Origin: Calditrichota bacterium
GTDB taxonomy: Bacteria > Calditrichota > Calditrichia > Calditrichales > Calditrichaceae
Reading direction: 5' to 3'
DNA: 64,000 nt
Assembly (NCBI GenBank): GCA_024278755.1
Contig: JAJRSO010000012.1
Location: forward strand, 1 to 64,000
Shown here: in pieces, positions 25,823-33,260 of the stretch
How positions within the stretch are numbered: the first letter of the stretch is position 1
Layout of the letters: every line of letters begins with the position of its first letter
The notes under the pieces: model-generated
Told to the model about the DNA's origin: nothing
The model's input: only the letters and a program-made list of their open reading frames with translations
Databases searched by the model: none
Program-made: the position numbers and the translations under genes

Positions 25823-27457
25823 ATGCAAGAAGACAAAATAATTCTTTACATCGAAGATGACCCCCAAGCCCGGTTTCTGATGGCAGATATTATCCGATAT
25901 AAAGGATATATTTATCTTGAAGCATCCCGCGGGCTCGAAGGAATTCAGCTTGCAGAGCAGCACACGCCCGATTTAATTCTTATTGACCTGATGCTTCCCG
26001 ATATGCAGGGGTACGAAGTTACCACCCATTTAAAAACACTTCCGCGACTTGATAGCACACCAATTATAGCGATCACCGCCGCCACACAAAAAAATGTCAA
26101 GGAAATGGTATTGGCGGCAGGCTGTGACGGTTTTATCCCCAAACCCATCAATGTAAGCGAATTTGTATATAAAATTGAAGAGTATCTCTCGGGACACAAA
26201 GACAATATGGAACCCGAAGAGGAACGTCTCTATCTTCAAAAATATAATATTCAGTTGGTCAGTCGTTTAAAAAAGAAAATTTTGGAACTGGAAACCTTAA
26301 ATGAAAATTTAACCGCTCTTAACTCCGAACTTTTCGCATCCAAAGAAGAACTTTCGCATTACAATGATCGCCTGTTTTATCTGAATAACCTTTCCAATTA
26401 TTTACGCACACTCACCGATCCTCTGGATGTTATCCGTATTCTTCCGCAAAAAATTATCGAAGGGTTTCAGATGAAGCGATGCGTGATTTTCGAAACCGGA
26501 TATAATGAAGAAACGCTTATTCCGGCAGCGACTTCCGGTATTCCCCTTTCATTTCTGGAACAAAACAAAACAAGGCTTTCCCGGCAGTTTTTTCATGAAT
26601 TATCAAAAGAGGGACATATCCTCTGGATTAAAGACCCCGCCGAAATTGTGGATGAATCGTTAGTGACCTTTTCACAACGGCTGGACACATCTAATTTTAT
26701 TATCGGAAATATCTCCAACTTGGGAATTCATAAAGGTTTCGGAGCCGTTTTAAGCGATTCCGGCGTAGAAATTCTGCCAGAGCTTGACCTTCCCTTTTCC
26801 CGGCAATACCTTGTTTTTATAGACAAGGGGAAAAAAGGCGTACCGTTTCATACATACGAAGTGCGCATTATGAAATCACTTCTGCATTCGGCAGCCATCA
26901 CTTACGAAAATATTTTACTGCACACACAACTGGTCAATCTCTATAAAATCAAAGCCGAGCAGGCCATACGGGATGAAATGACGAACATGTACAACTACCG
27001 TTATTTTATTCAGGAATTGCATCGCGAAACCAACCGTAGCAAACGGTTTAAAACCTGCTACTCGCTCATGATGGTAGATATCGACCATTTTAAAAAATAC
27101 AATGATAAAAACGGCCATCCCGAAGGTGATAAGGCCTTAAAACTGATCAGCGGTTTAATGGATCAAAACACCCGAACCACCGACACCGTTTGCCGCTACG
27201 GCGGTGAAGAATTTACCATCATTATGCCCGGGTTAAAAAAGACAGAAGCCATTATGATTGCCGAAAAACTGCGTACGTTAATCGAAAACCATCGTTTTTC
27301 GGGAGAGGGAGAAGAGCCCTGTTGTAAGCTCACCATTAGCATTGGCGTTGCTTCGTATCCCGAAGATAGCACCCAACCGGAAGTATTATTACAATTGGCA
27401 GATAAGGCCATGTACAACGCCAAATCTCAGGGACGTAACCGGGTTGTCGCCAGCTAA
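25823..27457 (+). CDS. Receiver-GGDEF diguanylate cyclase
   Basis: 544 residues. The receiver domain (1-125) has acid pocket EDD (11-13), phospho-acceptor Asp55 in LILIDLMLP and Lys in FIPKPI. A coiled coil (about 145-185) and a GAF-like middle region (about 190-375) follow, then a GGDEF domain (about 385-544) with active site RYGGEEF. The inhibitory site RTTD is placed five residues before GGEEF, the classic product-inhibition spacing. It should make cyclic di-GMP under phosphorylation control. No kinase is adjacent. It probably shares a transcript with the third phosphatase. Confidence 0.93.
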   Translation: MQEDKIILYIEDDPQARFLMADIIRYKGYIYLEASRGLEGIQLAEQHTPDLILIDLMLPDMQGYEVTTHLKTLPRLDSTPIIAITAATQKNVKEMVLAAGCDGFIPKPINVSEFVYKIEEYLSGHKDNMEPEEERLYLQKYNIQLVSRLKKKILELETLNENLTALNSELFASKEELSHYNDRLFYLNNLSNYLRTLTDPLDVIRILPQKIIEGFQMKRCVIFETGYNEETLIPAATSGIPLSFLEQNKTRLSRQFFHELSKEGHILWIKDPAEIVDESLVTFSQRLDTSNFIIGNISNLGIHKGFGAVLSDSGVEILPELDLPFSRQYLVFIDKGKKGVPFHTYEVRIMKSLLHSAAITYENILLHTQLVNLYKIKAEQAIRDEMTNMYNYRYFIQELHRETNRSKRFKTCYSLMMVDIDHFKKYNDKNGHPEGDKALKLISGLMDQNTRTTDTVCRYGGEEFTIIMPGLKKTEAIMIAEKLRTLIENHRFSGEGEEPCCKLTISIGVASYPEDSTQPEVLLQLADKAMYNAKSQGRNRVVAS

Positions 27458-27606
27458 CTATCCTCCAGGAATAAAACTAATACCTGTAAACATCCGGCTT
27501 ACAGCATTCCCCTTTTTTTGCCCCTTTCTCTAATTGTAAGGAACAGCCTCCTGCTACGTCTAAGCGTTTAAATAGCATCGAACATGTTTTATTTTAGGGA
27601 AACCGT

Positions 27607-28029
27607 ATGAAAGAGAAGGTCAGACCAATTCTAATGGGTGGCATCATTGCCACTGCGGCAATGACCGTGTTTATGCCGGTTGCGCCTTACCTGCGCATGC
27701 CAAAAATGCTTATAGGAAAAATGCTGGCCGGTTTTATGCATCTGCCGATTTTCATGGGCTGGATATTACATTTTATAATCGGAACTATTTTAGCCACCAT
27801 GTTTGTTTTAGTCTGGGAAAAGCGTTTACCCGGGAATGCGCCGGTAAAAGGAATGTTCTTTTCGCTTATTCCATTTTTAGTGGCGCAAACAGTTGCAATG
27901 CCGGTAATGGGCGCCGGATTCTTTTTTATGAATTCCCCTGCTCCGGCAATGATGGTGATAAGTAGTTTACTTGGGCATTTGGTATATGGCGGTGTTTTGG
28001 GAATTGTGACAGAAAAAGCAGGACAATAA
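27607..28029 (+). CDS. DUF6789-like small membrane protein
   Basis: 140 residues and mostly hydrophobic, with four likely helices (for example GGIIATAAMTVFMPV, GWILHFIIGTILATMFVLVW, FFSLIPFLVAQTVAMPV). It resembles DUF6789/YagU-type membrane proteins of unknown function. The ribosome site is weak (AGGGAAACC before the ATG). It ends one base before the NDH-2 gene, so it may be a membrane partner of that enzyme, although this is only inferred from spacing. Confidence 0.65.
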   Translation: MKEKVRPILMGGIIATAAMTVFMPVAPYLRMPKMLIGKMLAGFMHLPIFMGWILHFIIGTILATMFVLVWEKRLPGNAPVKGMFFSLIPFLVAQTVAMPVMGAGFFFMNSPAPAMMVISSLLGHLVYGGVLGIVTEKAGQ

Positions 28030-28030
28030 A

Positions 28031-29296
28031 ATGCAATCTAAAGAACATATCGTAATTATTGGCGGAGGATTCGGTGGTTTACACGCTGCTATGGCGCTCC
28101 GGAATACGAATATTCGGGTAACACTCATCGACAAGCGCAATTTTCACCTGTTTCAACCCCTGCTTTATCAGGTTGCCACCGGTGGTTTATCTCCGGCCGA
28201 TATCGCTACCCCTCTGCGGACCGTATTTAAAAGGTATCGAAATATCCGGGTAGTATTGGGAACCGTTCGTAAAGTTGATCTTGAACAGAAACTTGTGTAT
28301 CTCGAACGCCAGAAATTTTCTTATGATAAACTTATTTTGGCCGCCGGCGCCAGTACCCATTATTTCGGAAAAGATCAATGGGCCGAAGTGGCTTCCGGAC
28401 TTAAAACCATCGAAGATGCAACAACTATTCGTAGTAGAGTTCTTTCGGCATTTGAAATGGCCGAGCTGGAAAAAGAGCCAAACATAAAAGCCGCCCTGCT
28501 AACATTTACCGTTATCGGAGGCGGACCGGCGGGTGTGGAAATGGCCGGGGCCATTGCCGAAATTGCCAGGATTACCATGCGCTGTGACTTTAGAAACATC
28601 AATCCGTCTCTGGCGCGAATTATTTTAATTGAAGGAAATGAACGCATTTTATCCGCCTATCCGGAAAAACTGTCTGTAAAGGCGCAGAAAACCCTGAGCA
28701 AACTGGGTGTTGAAGTGCTGACCGGGGCCTATGTTACCGGTATTCGGCAGGGAACGCTCACTCTTAAAAGCGCAAACGGTTCCCGATCCATTGCATCACA
28801 AACTCTTATTTGGGCGGCCGGCGTTAAAGCGGCTTCGGTAAGCGCCATACTGGCAAAACACTACAACCTTATAACAGACCATTCCGGACGAATTATCGTA
28901 AATCCTGATTGTACGATTCCCGATTTCCCCAACGTTTATGTAATCGGCGATATGGCTCATTTCCAGACAAAGGGAAAAGATATGCTGCCGGGCGTGGCCC
29001 CGGTTGCCATGCAGCAGGGGCGATACGTGGCCAATCATATTCTAAAAAAGAAAACAGGACCGTTTAAATATACGGACAAGGGGAACCTGGCTGTTATCGG
29101 ACGGAAATCGGCCGTGGCTTTCCGTGGAAATATAAAACTTTCGGGTGCGATTGCCTGGATATTGTGGATTTTTGTCCATCTTTTATTTCTTGTCGGAGCG
29201 GAAAACCGCATTCTGGTCGCTATTCAATGGGGCTTTAACTACGTTACATTCGGTCAGAGCGCGCGTTTGATTGTAAACAATCGCAACGCCTGTTAG
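28031..29296 (+). CDS. ndh: Type II NADH dehydrogenase-like FAD oxidoreductase
   Basis: 421 residues. The FAD-binding motif is IIGGGFGGLHAAMAL (9-23) and the second Rossmann motif is VIGGGPAGVEMAG (about 159-171). The FAD-closing motif is VYVIGDMAHF. The early FQPLLYQVATGGLSP segment is typical of NDH-2. The C-terminal amphipathic or hydrophobic stretch (ILWIFVHLLFLVGAENR and on) suits membrane-surface binding and quinone reduction. It is expected to oxidise NADH without proton pumping. It follows the DUF6789 gene directly and is followed by a terminator-like hairpin. Confidence 0.9.
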   Translation: MQSKEHIVIIGGGFGGLHAAMALRNTNIRVTLIDKRNFHLFQPLLYQVATGGLSPADIATPLRTVFKRYRNIRVVLGTVRKVDLEQKLVYLERQKFSYDKLILAAGASTHYFGKDQWAEVASGLKTIEDATTIRSRVLSAFEMAELEKEPNIKAALLTFTVIGGGPAGVEMAGAIAEIARITMRCDFRNINPSLARIILIEGNERILSAYPEKLSVKAQKTLSKLGVEVLTGAYVTGIRQGTLTLKSANGSRSIASQTLIWAAGVKAASVSAILAKHYNLITDHSGRIIVNPDCTIPDFPNVYVIGDMAHFQTKGKDMLPGVAPVAMQQGRYVANHILKKKTGPFKYTDKGNLAVIGRKSAVAFRGNIKLSGAIAWILWIFVHLLFLVGAENRILVAIQWGFNYVTFGQSARLIVNNRNAC

Positions 29297-29322
29297 CCCG
29301 GAATTAATCCGGGCATATTTTA
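29296..29322 (+). terminator. Probable intrinsic terminator after ndh
   Basis: A perfect 7-base stem, GCCCGGA (29296-29302) and TCCGGGC (29308-29314), with loop ATTAA, starts on the last base of the ndh stop codon and is followed by ATATTTTACTTTT. The T tract is interrupted, so efficiency is uncertain. Confidence 0.6.
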
Positions 29323-29353
29323 CTTTTAATAAGAAAAGAAAGAGGCAGATAAA

Positions 29354-29635
29354 ATGGAAGCAAGATGGAATAATAAAACAATCGCTAAAAGCGACAAAAC
29401 AATCATCGTCGAAGGCAATCACTATTTTCCACCGGAATCGGTGCACAAAGAATTTTTAACTGAAAGCAGCCATACAACAAAATGCCCGTGGAAGGGAACC
29501 GCTTCTTATTATAACGTTGTAGTGGAGGGCAAGACGAATATAAATGCCGCCTGGTGCTATACGCAGCCCTTCGCAGCCGCGGCACAGATAAAGGGATATA
29601 TTGCTTTCTGGAACGGGGTTGAAATCTCTGATTAG
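29354..29635 (+). CDS. DUF427 protein
   Basis: 93 residues, a single small beta-rich domain. The sequence EARWNNKTIAKSDKTIIVEGNHYFP and the TTKCPWKGTASYYNVV segment are typical of DUF427 (PF04248-type) proteins. The biochemical role of the family is unknown to me. A ribosome site (AAAGAGGCAG) precedes the ATG. It is convergent with the CrtI-like gene, whose stop lies 16 bases on. Confidence 0.8.
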   Translation: MEARWNNKTIAKSDKTIIVEGNHYFPPESVHKEFLTESSHTTKCPWKGTASYYNVVVEGKTNINAAWCYTQPFAAAAQIKGYIAFWNGVEISD

Positions 29636-29650
29636 ACGATGGCCTTTTAG

Positions 29651-31240
29651 CTATGATTTCGTTTCCGATTGTAAAATTTTTAGCTCCGGCCCGTTCATTT
29701 TTAATAAACCGCCTGTGGAACAGCGCAGTATTTTTTTGGCGGCGGTTAAACCCGATACCGTGGCGCCAGCCACTCCGTGACTTAGGGTACTGGCTCCGCA
29801 CATGAGCAGATTTTTGATCTCCGTCTGTACCGGGAAGGAGCCCGGCCCCACCTGGGACGGCGTTTTGGCAATACTGTACAAATTACCCCGGGTAGCGTTT
29901 ATATAGTGTTCGTTTGTTAATGGCGTGGCCAGATTTTTAAAGACAACATGGTCGGAAATACCCGGCACCTGTTTTTCCAGACGACTAAACATTGTCTGCA
30001 TAAGTTTTTCTTTTAACTGCTGATATTCCTGGGAACGGTGGCCGCACTCTTCTCCGGCCCATTTGCTAAAGGCCGCGTAATCAATAAAAGAAAACGCTTC
30101 ACAGGTATGAATACCATCACGCAGTTTGGCCGGATCTTTTAGCGTGGTAACCGTTAAAAACATGGCCGGCACGGTATTCGTTTTTAAAACCGCGCTGCTT
30201 TGGCCCATCCGGTACAATCCGTCCACATCGGGTGAATCGTACAACCAATAGTTACCCGAATCCAATCCCGCCGCGCGTAAATCCATATCCACCGCAAAAA
30301 AGAGGCTGAGCGCGGAGATGGAATAGGTAACCCGATCCAGTTTTTTGCACAGCTTTTTACTCAGATGCTCCCGTCCTATTAGGGTTCCAAAGGTCACTTC
30401 CGGGTCTGCATTGCTGATCACATAGCGGGCGCTTAGTTCAGTTCCGTCCTGCAGAATAACCTTTTGAATAGTGCTTTTTTCCACGATGAGTTTTTTCACC
30501 GCCGTTTGTAAACGGATTTCTCCGCCGGCCCGTTTTAAGGCGCGGACAAAAGCATTAGGAATGGCCTGGGCGCCGTTTTTGGGATAGTAGCCGCCATCAA
30601 AATAATGGTGGGTAATCCCGGCATGCACAAAGGCCGAAACCTGCGATGGCGGCAATCCATGATCGCCTGACTGCGCCGAGAGAATACCCTTTAATAAGGG
30701 ATCGGATACGTAGGCGTCCATCAAATCCTGCCCGGTGCGTTTAAACCATTTAAGCACCGAAGCTAAACGGACAGGTAATTTAAAGACGTCTCCGGCATTT
30801 TTTACCTGTCCCAGATGATTCAGGTTTTCCATCATCGCCGTGAGGGTGTCAAAATAGCTGTCAATCCCCTTTGCTTCCTGTGGGAAGCGCTCTTTTAAAC
30901 GGGCAATCAACTTGTCTTTTCCTCGGGGAAAATCGAAGCGCTCGTCGCCGAATATAAAATGATCAAAACCATCGGGATTCAATTCATAAAATGGCAAATC
31001 CTGCGAAACGCCCAACCCTTCGTAAATGCGGCGCATGGGTCCGCCTTCGTTTAACCCGCCGATATAATGTACACCGGGGCTAAAACGGTGACCTCCGATG
31101 GTAAAGGAATGCGTCCAGCCGCCCGGTACATCATGCTGTTCGCAAACCAGCACTTTTTCTCCGGCCTGAGCCAGGGGCAACGCCGCGGATAGTCCCCCGG
31201 CTCCCGAACCGATAACAATGACGTCATAGTCATAATTCAT
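29651..31240 (-). CDS. CrtI/RetSat-like FAD-dependent oxidoreductase
   Basis: 529 residues. An N-terminal dinucleotide motif VIVIGSGAGGLSAALPLAQAG is followed by the CEQHDVPGGWTHSF segment seen in phytoene desaturases, carotenoid isomerases and retinol saturases. GGYYPKNGAQAIPNAFVRAL is the mid-protein family signature. The C-terminal GASTLSHGVAGATVSGLTAA closes the FAD site. It is probably a polyene or lipid desaturase, saturase or isomerase; the substrate cannot be read. No other carotenoid genes are in the window. Confidence 0.85.
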   Translation of the reverse strand: MNYDYDVIVIGSGAGGLSAALPLAQAGEKVLVCEQHDVPGGWTHSFTIGGHRFSPGVHYIGGLNEGGPMRRIYEGLGVSQDLPFYELNPDGFDHFIFGDERFDFPRGKDKLIARLKERFPQEAKGIDSYFDTLTAMMENLNHLGQVKNAGDVFKLPVRLASVLKWFKRTGQDLMDAYVSDPLLKGILSAQSGDHGLPPSQVSAFVHAGITHHYFDGGYYPKNGAQAIPNAFVRALKRAGGEIRLQTAVKKLIVEKSTIQKVILQDGTELSARYVISNADPEVTFGTLIGREHLSKKLCKKLDRVTYSISALSLFFAVDMDLRAAGLDSGNYWLYDSPDVDGLYRMGQSSAVLKTNTVPAMFLTVTTLKDPAKLRDGIHTCEAFSFIDYAAFSKWAGEECGHRSQEYQQLKEKLMQTMFSRLEKQVPGISDHVVFKNLATPLTNEHYINATRGNLYSIAKTPSQVGPGSFPVQTEIKNLLMCGASTLSHGVAGATVSGLTAAKKILRCSTGGLLKMNGPELKILQSETKS

Positions 31241-31366
31241 AATTTTACCTTCTTTCGTGTCCTGGCTTTTTTTAAAAGGTGTTAGATTTTCAGACTATTT
31301 TATGGTTCGCCGATATTTCTCCGAACACTGGACATTGGTTTGTCCCGTGCGGTTGGCTCTGTTCCA

Positions 31367-31403
31367 CCGATTCCATCCATTCAGGGGATGGAATCGGTTT
31401 TTC
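31367..31403 (+). terminator. Perfect 12-base hairpin followed by T tract
   Basis: CCGATTCCATCC (31367-31378) pairs perfectly with GGATGGAATCGG (31386-31397) around a 7-base loop and is followed by TTTTTCT. On the plus strand this is a textbook intrinsic terminator, but no plus-strand gene precedes it. It could end a small RNA or be a REP-like palindrome belonging to the remnant beside it. Confidence 0.6.
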
Positions 31404-31409
31404 TGTTTC

Positions 31410-31559
31410 TTACTCCAACTGCCAGCGGCGGATGTCTTGATTACCCTGAACCACCGCATGATAGGTTTTAAATTCTTCCAAAGAGCCGAACCAGTTTAAT
31501 ACCTCCTCTTTCGGGAAAATGACTGGCACCCTGTAAACCGCTTTCTGCTTTCTGCCCAC
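31410..31559 (-). pseudogene. C-terminal remnant of a probable transposase
   Basis: A 49-codon open stretch on the minus strand reads RVPVIFPKEEVLNWFGSLEE and ends QDIRRWQLE before TAA at 31410-31412. Its composition is clearly protein-like, unlike the surrounding frames. It resembles, from memory, the C-terminal end of IS200/REP-associated (RAYT-type) transposases, but I cannot verify this. Upstream, in-frame stops (TGA at 31560-31562) interrupt it, and no catalytic HUH part is present, so it is a fragment. The adjacent 12-base palindrome would suit a REP-type element. Confidence 0.45.
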
Positions 31560-31618
31560 TCATTCCATCTAAAATTTAATCTTTTCTTCGCATCAAACAA
31601 GGCCCCTCCCTTAGCTCC

Positions 31619-31707
31619 TTTGTTAAGGGGGAAATAGAGTTTCGCACATTTAAAATTTTCTTCGCGTAAATCCGTGCAATCCGTAGACTAAACGTTAAAG
31701 GTATAGC
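31619..31707. repeat. 89-base direct repeat, copy A
   Basis: Begins TTTGTTAAGG and ends AAAGGTATAGC. It aligns without gaps to copy B 181 bases on, with about 14 mismatches by eye. It contains the phrase AAATCCGTGCAATCCGTAGAC, a wording that recurs in intergenic DNA of many FCB and related bacteria. Confidence 0.8.
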
Positions 31708-31799
31708 TTCGTCACTTCGTTTCTCGTTATCACGAGTGGGTTTTCAACCCCAGATTGAAAAGATGTTGGTTTCCTTTCATGGACAATCCCCTATCTCCC

Positions 31800-31888
31800 T
31801 TTGTTAAGGGGAGAATGGAGCATCGCATATTTAAAATTTCCTTCTTGTAAATCCGTGCAATCTGTGGACGAAACCTTAAAGGTATAGT
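31800..31888. repeat. 89-base direct repeat, copy B
   Basis: Same length and phase as copy A, ending AAAGGTATAGT just before the stop of upp. The divergence suggests an old duplication or two separate insertions of one element. Because it abuts upp, it forms part of the 3' flank of that transcript. Confidence 0.8.
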
Positions 31889-31894
31889 CTCGTT

Positions 31895-32527
31895 TTATTC
31901 GGTTCCGTAAATACGGTCGCCGGCATCTCCGAGGCCGGGCAAAATGTACTTGTGTTCGTTCAGTTCACGGTCCAGCGCCGCGGTAAAGATGGGAATATCC
32001 GGATGCGTCTTTTCTAAATGAAGCACTCCTTCCGGCGAAGCGACGAGACAGACAAAAGTAATGGCCGTTCCGCCGGCATTTTTAACAAAATCAAGCGCGG
32101 CGGCGGCGCTCCCTCCGGTAGCCAGCATAGGGTCAATAACAATAATTTCCGTTTCGGCAATGTCTTCGGGAAACTTGCGGTAATATTCCACCGGCATCAT
32201 GGTCTTTTTATCGCGATACAATCCCAGATGCCCCACCCGGGCATGGGGAATCAGACGCAGAATACCGTCGCTCATACCCAATCCGGCACGTAAAATAGGC
32301 ACCAGCGTCACTTCCTTAGCCAGCACATAGCCAACCGCTTTTTCCAGCGGAGTTTCCAATTCCCGTTCGCGCAAGGGCATATTGCGCGTTACTTCGTAAA
32401 CCATCAGGCCGGAGATTTCGTTAAGCATCATTCGGAAATTAAGATTATTAGTACGTTTGTCACGGAGGTAAAAAAGTTTTTGCTGAATGAGAGGATGGTG
32501 AAGGATGGTTAAATTTTTAAAGTCCAT
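31895..32527 (-). CDS. upp: Uracil phosphoribosyltransferase
   Basis: Pyrimidine salvage: uracil + PRPP gives UMP. The PRPP-binding loop is IVIDPMLATGGSAAAAL (about 129-145). The VPILRAGLGMSDGIL motif (76-90) and the C-terminal uracil-site sequence PGLGDAGDRIYGTE are diagnostic. Its 210 residues are a normal length. It lies three bases downstream of the acyltransferase gene, in a serS-plsC-upp transcript. Confidence 0.96.
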   Translation of the reverse strand: MDFKNLTILHHPLIQQKLFYLRDKRTNNLNFRMMLNEISGLMVYEVTRNMPLRERELETPLEKAVGYVLAKEVTLVPILRAGLGMSDGILRLIPHARVGHLGLYRDKKTMMPVEYYRKFPEDIAETEIIVIDPMLATGGSAAAALDFVKNAGGTAITFVCLVASPEGVLHLEKTHPDIPIFTAALDRELNEHKYILPGLGDAGDRIYGTE

Positions 32528-32530
32528 ACA

Positions 32531-33247
32531 TTAGTCCTTTTTTAAAGAGGCTTCGTAACGACTCACAATACTATTGCGGATATTCTGTATTAATTGCTGT
32601 CGCTGCTCATATTTATAGTTTTCGGTGGGCACCGGTTCTAAGAACTCAATCTGAATAGTTCCCTTGTGCAAATGTAAATCCTTCTTTTGCATAATTTCCA
32701 TAGCGCCGGTTAAAACCATGGGCGCAATGGGGATGCCCCCTTTTATGGCCAGTACAAATCCGCCTTTTTTAAAGGGCTGAATGTTACCGTCTTTCGTGCG
32801 CGTACCTTCTGGAAAAATAATAACGGAAACACCTTTTTTAATTTCTTCGATGGCCTTATCGAGAGACTGACGCGCTTTTTTACTGTTGCCGCGATCAATG
32901 GGAATCATGCCTACGGCACGCATACCCTGTGCAAATACCGGAATACGGAAGAGTTCCTGCTTGGCCAGGAAACGGGCCGTTCCGGGAATAACGCTCAGAC
33001 AGGTCATAATATCAAAGGTGCTTTGATGGTTAGACATGAACAGGTAAGATTGATTTGAGTCCAGCCGTTCGATCCCTTTTACCCGCACCTGAATACCGGA
33101 TATTTTTAGAATGGAGCGCGCCCAGGAACGAACGATATTATTGGTTCGCTCCGAATAGGGACTTATTAATCCGGAAATAATGGCAATAACCGAATAAAAA
33201 AAGGTTACCATCGACGAGGCAAAAATAATCCATGCGGAACGAAACAT
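32531..33247 (-). CDS. plsC: 1-acyl-sn-glycerol-3-phosphate acyltransferase
   Basis: Makes phosphatidic acid from lysophosphatidic acid at the inner membrane. An N-terminal helix (about 5-28) anchors it. The HX4D motif is SNHQSTFD (His74, Asp79), and FPEGTRTKDG is the glycerol-phosphate site (block III). GGIPIAPMVLTGA is block IV. Its 238 residues are typical. It lies between serS and upp with short gaps, so they are probably co-transcribed. Confidence 0.92.
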   Translation of the reverse strand: MFRSAWIIFASSMVTFFYSVIAIISGLISPYSERTNNIVRSWARSILKISGIQVRVKGIERLDSNQSYLFMSNHQSTFDIMTCLSVIPGTARFLAKQELFRIPVFAQGMRAVGMIPIDRGNSKKARQSLDKAIEEIKKGVSVIIFPEGTRTKDGNIQPFKKGGFVLAIKGGIPIAPMVLTGAMEIMQKKDLHLHKGTIQIEFLEPVPTENYKYEQRQQLIQNIRNSIVSRYEASLKKD

Positions 33248-33260
33248 AAACGGATGCTCC

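Larger units (their letters stand above)
31241..31894. other. Repeat-rich intergenic region
   Basis: 654 bases between the CrtI-like gene and upp. It contains, left to right, a perfect 12-base hairpin, a probable transposase remnant and two diverged direct repeats, each listed separately. The plus-strand ORF at 31257-31499 runs through the hairpin and over the remnant and is not credible as a gene. The base text has the look of a mobile-element graveyard. Confidence 0.7.

Noticed and set aside
29403-29801. Minus-strand 132-codon ORF over DUF427 and the end of the CrtI-like gene
   Set aside because: It overlaps two genes with clear family matches, in another frame.
31257-31499. Plus-strand 80-codon ORF
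   Set aside because: It reads through a perfect terminator-like hairpin and overlaps a better protein-like remnant on the other strand.
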